Source of the DNA: Spongilla lacustris
Lineage: Eukaryota; Porifera; Demospongiae; Spongillida; Spongillidae
NCBI GenBank assembly: GCA_949361645.1
Contig: OX442415.1
Coordinates: 159,501-223,500, forward strand
Direction of reading: 5' to 3'
DNA: 64,000 bases
Shown piece by piece: positions 55,712-64,000 of this stretch. Position numbers and translations under genes: made by a program. Position 1 is the stretch's first letter. Every line of letters starts with the position of its first letter. A model generated the notes under the pieces. That model was not told where the DNA came from, made no database searches, and worked only from the letters and a program-made list of their open reading frames with translations.

Positions 55712-58700
55712 TTAAATATTATTTGCAATGCAGTAAACATTATAACAGTACACAGTATTACTCCAGTCATGTTTCAAACGCAATGTGTTTTCAGTCACTC
55801 TCTGTCGTTCCATCCTGGTAGCAATATGCATAGAATCCACAACACATGTTGAGGAGCACTGATGTACCACTGAAATGGCACGAACAATGGCAGCAGGAGA
55901 AAGGACTCGAATGACCTTTGTAAGTGTCAGAAGTGGGCAATCAAACTGGTTGAGGCACGGCTGTCCACTGGCCACCACGTGAGGATCCATATGCTGTACC
56001 ATACAGTACCGGGTGCTGTCACTTTCGAAGCAGCTCAATAAGATTCCTACCTCCATCTATAATAGCACTGTACATGTAATAAAGGACACACTTATTTGGT
56101 GGACTTACAGGAGATCCAACCCTGTCTACGTATAGCACAAAGTCACCCACATCAACAGTGTCACATTCAGCTGTCACTGTTGCTTTGCCCCAGGTGACAC
56201 GAGTTTGCAGGTTAATGGTGGGAGGGAGAAGCAGCCTATAATCAACATGTTCATCTATCAGAGTGGCGATAGACATCTCCCCAAGTTCCTGTATTTGAAT
56301 CAATACAGATCCCAACTGAGTTGGCCTATGTACACTGATCTAGGGTTGCAGAGCATTAGCATAATATACCAACACAGTGTTAAAAAAAAACCGTGATCAC
56401 CTTACGAAGTGCCCCGTGACAATAGATGGCTTTATCACATGTAGATGGCGTTCCTGTCAGGAAATCCTCAACCTCTGATGACTGATATAACTGCCTCACA
56501 CCATCACCACACCTGATGAGGAGACATTATTAAAAAATACAAAATGATAAAAGTCAATACTCACTGCATTTCAGATTGATCTAAATGACCTCCAGAACAG
56601 AAAAATCGTATGCTCTCCTGGATTGCAAAACTGTTTGCAATGTCTTTGCTAGGAGCATGTTTATTGGCATATATGTTACGAGATCTGATCACACCATTAT
56701 AGCTCTCACATCTATAAAATCCATAGTAAGTAACACAGACGCTGAGTCACAATAAAGCTGTACCTTTCAGTGTTGAACCCTGATGGCGGACCGAACTGAA
56801 GCATGTGATCTGGCAGGTGAAGGAGGAGATGGATTTTGAGCTTGCTCCTTAGCTCGGGACAGTGTCTATCCACAGCTTGCGCAAATCCAAGACACACAGA
56901 CTTCATGGACTCTACCTTGTCAGGTGTAAACCGCTCACAATATACAAGCTTATATAAATGTGTAACACATACAATGACATGTACCTTTGAAAGAGCCAAC
57001 CATACTTCAGTTTCACCTGGTGATACTAAAGGTGAAAACACAAACAGTGCAAGCTGTGCCAAGGTTTTAAAATCACGCCCCACAAATGATTTGTAGTACT
57101 TTGAGATATCTCGTGAGAGACGCAATTCAAAGCCGGAGAGAGGGAATGAGGCAATGTGAGCCAAAACCTCTTTGCGTTGGTGTGGTGAAAACCGAGCCAT
57201 TAAGGACCTTAGCATGTACTTGTATGGACCCAGAACAAGAGTATGCAAGGCTTCCACTGGTGTAGACCTACATATATTGAAATTTATGAAAATGCATTTA
57301 TATATACAAACCACGTACTGATGTGCATCCACAGCTAGCTCAAGCATTGGGTTTGGTTTGCAGCTTGTTCCTAACTGTGTCTGCATCTGCTTCCGCTCCC
57401 TCTTCGTAGGCAGAGACTGTATACGCTGAATTTGCGCTACAGTAGCTGTTTTGGTCCTGAGATTACCAATGCCCTGGAGACCACTGGAAACATCCACCTT
57501 GACATGATTTTTTTTTGGTAAGTGCAGTCTGACATCTGAATGCAAAGTGGCACTTACTGTGCAAATCCTGCAGTACATCACCGCTGTTGCTCCCAGTTGA
57601 CTGCATATTTCTGCTCCACGAGGATTGTCACATAGAAAACTTATAATTGGTGCAACAACAATCACTTTGCATTGCAAAAAGGCATTAAATACAACAATCC
57701 CCTCACGCTCTAGTGCATTGAACTCTTGCACTAGCGGGACTGCCATCTCCATGACCGGTGCCTTGTTGGAGGCACAGATGAAATGATTGTTGTGCAACTT
57801 GGCATTATCTTTCCGTGAAAGTCCTGCTAATAGGAAATTCCAGGAGTTGAACTTGTTCCACACTTTGGACTTATTTCCACTGGTGTCATCAGAGAAGATG
57901 GAGATTGGTGCCATAATAACAGGCAGCCCTCCACATCCAATTGACTTTGCCTTCATGGGATGTGGTGAAGACAAAGTGATGTACTCCTACAGAAACAATG
58001 TTTTAAAAGTGGACAATGTGTAATACTTGTTTGCTTACATCATCAGTAAGTCGCACTAGGCAGCCATCTTGATACTGGAATATTTTAAGAGCCCATGTTT
58101 GTAATTCTGGTAATACAGCTTTAATGCTACACACTGCTATGCACACTGTTTCTGAAAGCACATATCCATTGACAGGAGTACCAGGGTGGTGCTCTAGCTT
58201 GTGTGCATTGGCATAAATACCATCTTGGCCTTCCTGGAAGAGTAATGCACACACATTTGGCTCAATGTACACCTTACGTGGCAAACAAACTGGAGAACTT
58301 GGCCTATAGACGTGACTCCAGAGATTCCAAACTCAACAAAATCCCCCAGAAATACATTGCCACAGGGTGCAATAGCCATAGGCGCGAAAAAACGTTTGTC
58401 ATTTCTCCAGCGTAAACCATGGTACATTTCCCTAAAACATATAACATGAACAATTAACGGGCAATTACAAATTATGCACAAATACCTAAATTCTCCCTTT
58501 GGTATAACTGGAAAGCAAACCAGATTTTTTCCAATTTCTGGAATTCCAAAACACAACTTAATGCTGTTTGAGACTGAATTGGTGTAAAATGGTATGCCAG
58601 TGCTGGTGAGGTGCTACGAAGTTTACAAATAAAATAAAGTGAATCTCTCAAATGTGTGCCTTTACCATTTTGGGAGTGAAATATCCAGGCAGCCTGTACT

Positions 58701-59392
58701 TGGCTAGACGAGATAAGCTAGGCACTGCTGAACACAAGGTCCTCAAAGTGTGGAGTATAAAATTCAAGTTTGATTGTCCCTATATGCAATCACATAATAA
58801 GAATCAGAATAGCAGGTATGCACGTGTAACTTTACCATTGGTCTTGGGCTATGCACTATGAGGTAGGCCATGGCAAGTAGCTTTGATGCAAAAGGCTTGT
58901 ACAAGTTTGCTTCACTTAGATGGCTCAAGCTAGAATCTAACGTATTATAGTATGTAAATTACACATGGACTAAAGTACAATGGGTTATCTTACCAACAAC
59001 GCTAGCACTCTCTTCTCTTTCGACACTGACTACAGCTGGTGGCTCAATGATGTCCGATTCAAAAACACCTTCAAAATCATCGACATCGTCTGCATGTACT
59101 GTTTTTTTGTTTACATATCCAAAATATCTTTACACTATTACTTACTATAGCAGGATTCACCCTCTGTGACAACAGGGCCACTGTCCAAACCATCAGCAGC
59201 AGGCGAGGATGAACCACAATCGGTAGGCTGCACATGCGGAGAAACTAACACGGCTGTGCTTGTTTCCTCGCCAATCTTGACACATTGCAGATATGCTTTG
59301 TGACGAGCTGTTTCCAGATGACGCAAATACCTGTTTTTGAACTCGAATTCAAGCTTGCACGACGGGCAATAAAAGCGTGCTTTCTCGGACAT
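55712..59392 (-). CDS. Multi-exon C2H2 zinc-finger protein of a large uncharacterised family
   Basis: The start MSEKARFYCPSCKLEF at 59,392 opens a C2H2 finger (C-x2-C, then HLETARH). At least ten exons follow, joined by introns of about 50 bp with GT/AG ends, for example 57,318-57,268. Exon blocks in order: 59,392-59,146; 59,091-58,994; about 58,930-58,833 (NLYKPFASKLLAMAYLIVHS); about 58,777-58,666; about 58,630-58,490 (NSIKLCFGIPEIGKNLVCF); 58,433-58,039; about 57,990-57,319 (SIFSDDTSGNKSKVWNKF); 57,267-56,990; about 56,938-56,766 (FGPPSGFNTER); 56,712-56,570; about 56,516-56,405; then 3' exons to the stop at 55,712. I recall the SDDTSGN and FNTER blocks from long proteins in fungi and marine invertebrates, possibly transposon-derived; the function is unknown. 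One apparent single-base frame change lies near 58,280; otherwise the gene looks intact. Confidence 0.72.
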
Positions 59393-59417
59393 ATTTATCG
59401 TGGTCACGTGACCAAGC
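59393..59417. promoter_or_regulatory. Divergent start region between two genes
   Basis: Only 25 bp separate the two start codons, and this gap contains GTGGTCACGTGACCA around a CACGTG E-box core. The core promoters must overlap the opposite 5' regions, implying a shared bidirectional promoter. The CACGTG could serve an E-box factor; that is inference. Confidence 0.5.
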
Positions 59418-60510
59418 ATGCAGCACGCGAGAGCTCCGAGAAACGCATTTCAAAGTTTTGAAGCGGTAGGGACCTTTTCGGTCTCACCTCTTCCTAGATA
59501 TAGGAGTACAATTAGTATATTGTCACACTCGAGAGAACCAGTAGCTGATCACGAGCAGCCGTTAGAATCGGACTCAACTGCGGCAGAGCTGAATTCACTG
59601 ATTATTGCAGCAGTCGTGAAGGAAGTCAAATCCGTCATAAAAGTTTCTACTGACAGCATTGAAAAAAAGTTTGCAGCCGTCGAAACAAAGTTAGGTATCG
59701 TAGAGGCAGCTGTAAAGGAACTTTCAACAATTGTGAAAAGTACACACACCTTTTCTATCCAGGGAAGTGTGTATGAGGTACGGTGAATTTAATTGATACA
59801 GTTGATGAGTGAATTTATAAAAATGTTATAGTCACCTTTGAAAGTTGAAGTGTGTAAGCTGTTTTGCAGCTCTCTGCTTCGTGAACCCTCTGATGACGCT
59901 ATACAGGTTTGTGTATGTTTGTTTATCTCTATTATAAATTCACCACAGAATTTCTCGTCAAAAGATGGCAGTACCTGCAGTGCTATCACCTCAAGTTGTG
60001 CGAGATGAAAAGCACAAGGTCGATGAGGCACTTCGGTACATCAAAGCGAAGCTGACTGAAGCCAGGACACTAGAAAGAAGAAAGGTTTGCTGCTCTTTAA
60101 TTATACATACCAGCACAGTACAATTTCCTATTCCATGCAGTGCCTCGGAAAACATCCATACCTTAGGCATAAATTTATGCCAACCAGGAATCTAGCTGCA
60201 AGTATTGTTCAGAGCATGGGTGGTGTGTGTGATGGTGACCTTCTGGATGTTTACTGCCGCCATCTGGCTTTATTTGTAATTTATTTTGTTAAAAACTGTT
60301 GCAGGAATTTTATGTTTTGTTTTATTGCAGCGACTGTTTATTCGACACTGCACCAATTTCAAGATTGCAAATCATGCTGAGTTTCGCTTATGGATAGGGC
60401 TTTACTACTCAGATATGGATGAAGAGAAATGGGAGAATGTGATGCAGGATGACAGCACATATGACTATCCAACTTGTGGCCATGGGATGGAGAATTTGCA
60501 GCCTGCATGA
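59418..60510 (+). CDS. Putative spliced gene, head-to-head with the zinc-finger gene
   Basis: The first exon (59,418-59,776) opens at ATG and encodes an alpha-helical, coiled-coil-like segment: AELNSLIIAAVVKEVKSVIK, KKFAAVETKLGIVEAAVKEL. A donor GAG then GTACGG follows. A possible micro-exon lies at 59,868-59,904 between TTTTGCAG and GTTTGT. The next exon (from about 59,949) contains VRDEKHKVDEALRYIKAKLT and ERRK before a GT donor at 60,085. The last exon starts after TTTATTGCAG at about 60,331 and reads RLFIRHCTNFKIANHAEFRL, then WIGLYYSDMDEEKW, with a stop at 60,510. The phase through the micro-exon does not fit simply, so the exon chain is provisional. I do not recognise the family. Confidence 0.5.
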
Positions 60511-60819
60511 GTAATTATTTTGGATACTAACCTCATTTGTTACCCACTGGACAGCTTTATTTATTGCATCATCATCATCATCTCATTTATACATCTTCCT
60601 GTAACCTAGTACCTGTGATTCGATTTTTTTTTTTTTAATTCCGTGATTTTTATTTTTGTACAAGTCTCATATAATTTGAGTCAGATTGTCAATACGTACT
60701 TGACTTGCATGATCACGCTCCAAAATTCCCAGCTGCAAAGCACGGCGTAGTATACGCTGCATGTCATCTATGGGGGGTGATCACTGCCATAATTCGACAC
60801 GCGCTCGCTTTTCGTATTC

Positions 60820-60945
60820 GGGTCGCGCCATCTCGTATTCGGGTCGCGCCATCTCGTATTCGGGTCGTGCCGTCTCGTATTCGGGTCGTGCCATCTCGTA
60901 TTCGGGTCGTGCCGTCTCGTATTTGGGTGGTGCCATCTCGTTACA
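60820..60945. repeat. 21-bp minisatellite
   Basis: Six units of TCGTATTCGGGTCGCGCCA plus TC, with C/T variation. Open frames through it are artefacts. Confidence 0.92.
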
Positions 60946-62579
60946 GCTCCGTAACAGTACGTTAGGTAAGAACGTTCTGTTACAGCTCCGTTACAGACAT
61001 GACATCACTTAGCCGTTTATTGTCGTGATTGCATAATACCATTGCCATCGTTCCGTACCAGGCTACGGTTTGGATCCAGGGAATTTGTTTTGCTTGTATA
61101 GTATACATTAAATCAGCCGAGTGCCGGCAGTACGCTCAGCTCCTTCCTCTCCGTGCATCTTCTAATTGGACAGTACGTAGGAACGGTACGTTCTGACCAT
61201 GCAAGTCACATGCATATGACGACGATCTGTATAACTCAGCTCGTTTACCAATGGAAACAGTTACAGACATCAATGGTGTTCAGTTGGTAACTGTGTAGAT
61301 ATATTCATGCAGAGATCTAATACATCTGGAGATGTCTAGGTTGTCCCAGCGCGCTCACGAATGTCAAACAAATTCGTGTGTCAGTGAACACACAGTGCTG
61401 GCTAACAGTAGAAGGAGCTGCAAGGGGAAAATGAGATCATGATAAAAGCTTGTAATAACCATCTTATACAAGATTGCCCCCTGCCATTGTCCCCTCTCCT
61501 CCCCAGACCTACTCAGAGTGTTAAACCTTAAATCCCCAGGTCCAAGTCCCTACGCATAGGACCAATATTTGAAAATTCTGCAGGTGTTTGGCATCCAATT
61601 CTGTACTGTTGTTTGATGTGTCTATCGCGCTAAATTTCAAATCTAATTTTTAAATCACACGTTTGGTTACATGATGTAAAAAAAATGCATGTGGTTCTTA
61701 AAAATGCATTGGAGAATTTAATTCTCACAGAAAAAAGAAAATGTACAACAAGTATAACTTTTTTTGAATGTTTTTTGAAGCATGATGTGTGTGCTACTTA
61801 AAACAGTCTATGGCAGTGATTGGTTTTGCCATATTTACCAAAAACGCACTGTACGTTTTCAAGATTTTGTCCATTCTATTTGCTATTCCAGCAACAAGCG
61901 ATTGACAAATACCTATCCTTCATACGTTTGTCGAGCTAGCAAATTCCAAATCTACAATCTACATTTTTATTTGCTTAGTGCTGTTTTCCATTAACATGTT
62001 ATTCTGCTCTTTGTAACATTATGTGTTGGTACTTGAAGTTGGTTTGCGATTTACCGAAAATGCATCTTTTAGCAATGCACTATTGACTGTAGTTGAATCT
62101 GAATTGCAAGGAAGCACCAGTATTTTCTGAATTGATAACTATTTCTACAATACAATGAGATTTTGATTTGTTCTCTGCTCATGTGAGTTTGCTAAAAATT
62201 AAATTTTACTTGTGTCCTAAGCGTAGGACAACGGGGGATTAAAGGTAAAATATATCGCAGTACAATGCACTGCAAAGCTAGTGCTAGTATGAGGCTGCAT
62301 AAACCAACTATCACATTAAAACTTTGTGTGGGAGGGCATATCCCCTCCCCTCTGCCTTGAAACTGTCCTAATTGAAATCCTAGATTTTTTTCCTCATGAA
62401 TTGCAAGTAGGTTTTGTAGACATAGAAATAAATACACCCCTGTTCCACAGAAAAAAGAGTTTACAAGCCCACAGCCTACTCAATCTGGCAAGAACATGCT
62501 GCAAACCTACTTGTGTGTTTGGGGTTGGTGGAACCAATGCTGCTTGCAGCTACAGTATCTGGCTACCACGGTAACTGGG
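60946..62579. other. Intergenic, no supported gene
   Basis: AT-rich sequence with short open frames only. I see no domain, RNA gene or clear repeat. Confidence 0.4.
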
Positions 62580-62705
62580 GGATGCAGGAACAGCAACTGT
62601 TGCCATAGCAGAGTAGTTACCACCTCCACTTGATCTATCCACTGTGAACACCAGGATGATCCCATTGGGTTCCCACAGCACCACTAGACATCCTCACTGA
62701 TATAT
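62580..62705 (-). CDS. Possible exon of a fibronectin type III-like domain
   Basis: On the minus strand a short block reads LVVLWEPNGIILVFTVDRSS, then GGGNYSAMATVAVPASP. The W-x-PNG-II-x-FTV pattern is typical of the B-C strands of FN3 domains. A plausible acceptor AG lies near 62,700, but I cannot place the donor with confidence and no neighbouring FN3 exon is visible. This could be an isolated exon of a gene extending elsewhere, or chance. Confidence 0.3.
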
Positions 62706-63430
62706 ATGATTATGCATTGATGCAGCATAAAAACCATCTCTGTGCTGAAGGGAGAGGGGAGAATAGGTGATATAATAATACTTGCATATGCGTCTACAAT
62801 ACAACCCACACTACAATAGTACCGTCCAATCCTTTATATTAATCTGCATGCATGCTATACTGTACTATGGGTATTATTTGTTTGCACACCCTTACCCAAT
62901 CAATGATTTTACACCATCCCCACATCCTCATATCCACCTTTATTGGTAGCCATTGGTGCACAATGAATGTGCTCAAGATGCCCAGCAGGTCACAACATAC
63001 AATGTTATAGGTGGACTCAATTCCCTACACCAACACTGCTTGTGCGGGAGAGGAGGGGGTGAATAAGATGACATCACACAAGAGATTGCATACATTGTAT
63101 GCTTCTACTCTGTCACACATGCACCATATACAAGGTTCATAACACAGCTTCCCCACACTGAACACCTGCTATCCTCATATCCACAGTCTGGCACACAAAA
63201 ATTGTACCATGCAGGTGGTACATTTTTTGGTAGCCTTACACAAAACATTTACCAGATTTGCCCACAGCAGTGGATATGTGGTTTATATATACAATACAGT
63301 GTTATTAGGTCATATTGGTTTGCCTATAAGGTACACACCCATTTTGAAAGGGCCTACATGATCAAATTCGTGCATTGTTCTATTACTGAAACATCTTTAG
63401 CAACCTCAGTCATAATATACTTCAACCTTT
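62706..63430. other. Intergenic, no supported gene
   Basis: A weak hairpin-like piece near 63,195-63,225 (CAAAAATTGTACC...GGTACATTTTTTGG) recalls the hairpin MITE at 35,833 and may be a remnant. Confidence 0.35.
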
Positions 63431-64000
63431 TTAACCTCCAATCGCCCTAGGACTAACTAAGGTGGCTGAAAAAAACAAATGGCTGCTTTTAAAACTCTAA
63501 CAATGTTTTCGTCTTATTTAGTATTTAGTGCATGCTACTTGGTTTTCCATTATCTTTCATCTTGTGTTACAAGATGAAAGCATACAGACATTGCACATCC
63601 ATCAATTTGTGGGCATTACAGCGAAAATGGGAAACAACTTCATCGTTGGTGATGCTGTTGTAGGAAAGATTTAAAATGAAATAAAAAGAATCAGAATTGT
63701 TCTAGAAGTGTTGCACAGGTCATCGGAGCAGGTCACCAGTGTCAGAATCGCATAAAGTGGTCGGATGGCACAACCACGGATGAAACAGTTCGGGGCATTG
63801 ATAAAGAAGGCTTAGTTAGAGTGATGTGACAGTACAGAAAGCGGAAGTGTTGCAATCTTGATGAGGATGCCGAAGGCCTCTTTTAGTCATTTGGAAAGTG
63901 AAACTACCCTCAGCAGTGACAAGGAGCCGGTGATACAAGCAATCAAAGAGAACAAGTTTGTGACTGGGGGGCAGGTCCAATGAAATTACTTCCTTAATTA
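63431..64000 (+). pseudogene. Second decayed copy of the Tudor-like/piggyBac-like N-terminus
   Basis: TTAACCTCCAATCG at 63,431 matches the start of the 30,541 element. ATG at 63,627 opens MGNNFIVGDAVVGKI, homologous to MAKRFKVGDSVVGKL at 30,717. A stop follows immediately, after which the domain continues in broken frames: IVLEVLHRSSEQVTS, then RIKWSDGTTTDETVRGIDKE. A basic stretch and a serine-rich acidic segment follow, as in the first copy. The window ends before any transposase core. Confidence 0.55.

Overview
The window is eukaryotic and looks like a repeat-rich, gene-poor stretch of a marine invertebrate genome. A demosponge is my best guess: introns of about 50 bp are visible, there are many C/G homopolymer tracts, and the TE families are BEL/Pao, Tigger, piggyBac-like and hAT-like. 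The species cannot be fixed from sequence alone. No bacterial operons, CRISPR arrays, rRNAs or tRNAs were found.

Left part (1-27,000) is a nested repeat landscape. A 960-bp repeat unit occurs as an interrupted single copy (643-927 plus 3101-3355) and as a tandem array of about nine and a half units (17,959-26,930). A second satellite, unit about 166 bp, fills 3356-4244, 6862-7354 and 16,376-17,958, and is split by two insertions. The first is a minus-strand Ty3/gypsy-like LTR element (4245-6861) whose interior is almost all minisatellite. The second is a 9-kb element with 12-bp TIRs and a TTAA target duplication (7359-16,371). The 9-kb element carries CACACTCC-type minisatellites, a non-LTR 3' end, and inside that a BEL/Pao retrotransposon (9513-14,891). 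TTAA-flanked elements at 1052-1895 and 7359-16,371 share an unusual left end: two identical 16-bp palindromes at offsets 16 and 60, separated by 28 bp, although the palindrome sequence differs between the two elements.

Middle part (27,000-46,000) holds mostly short TIR elements (several with C/G runs), a piggyBac-like gene with a Tudor/chromo-like N-terminus interrupted by another element, a frameshifted cathepsin-L-like cysteine protease copy with a TATA box, an hAT-type element with a perfect 8-bp duplication, and a giant inverted repeat (41,799-45,416) with a spacer of only about 13 bp.

Right part (45,700-64,000) is the most gene-like. A structurally complete Tigger/pogo transposon (46,190-51,112) encodes a 1268-residue transposase with about 21 copies of a 32-residue repeat and a C-terminal PHD-like finger. 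A leishmanolysin-like (M8) metalloprotease gene on the minus strand (53,540-55,049) keeps HELVH but carries stops and a frameshift; its first visible exon recurs inverted at 45,727. A multi-exon C2H2 zinc-finger gene with tiny introns (59,392 to 55,712, minus) is head-to-head with a small plus-strand gene that starts only 25 bp away. A second, decayed copy of the Tudor-like/piggyBac-like N-terminus closes the window.
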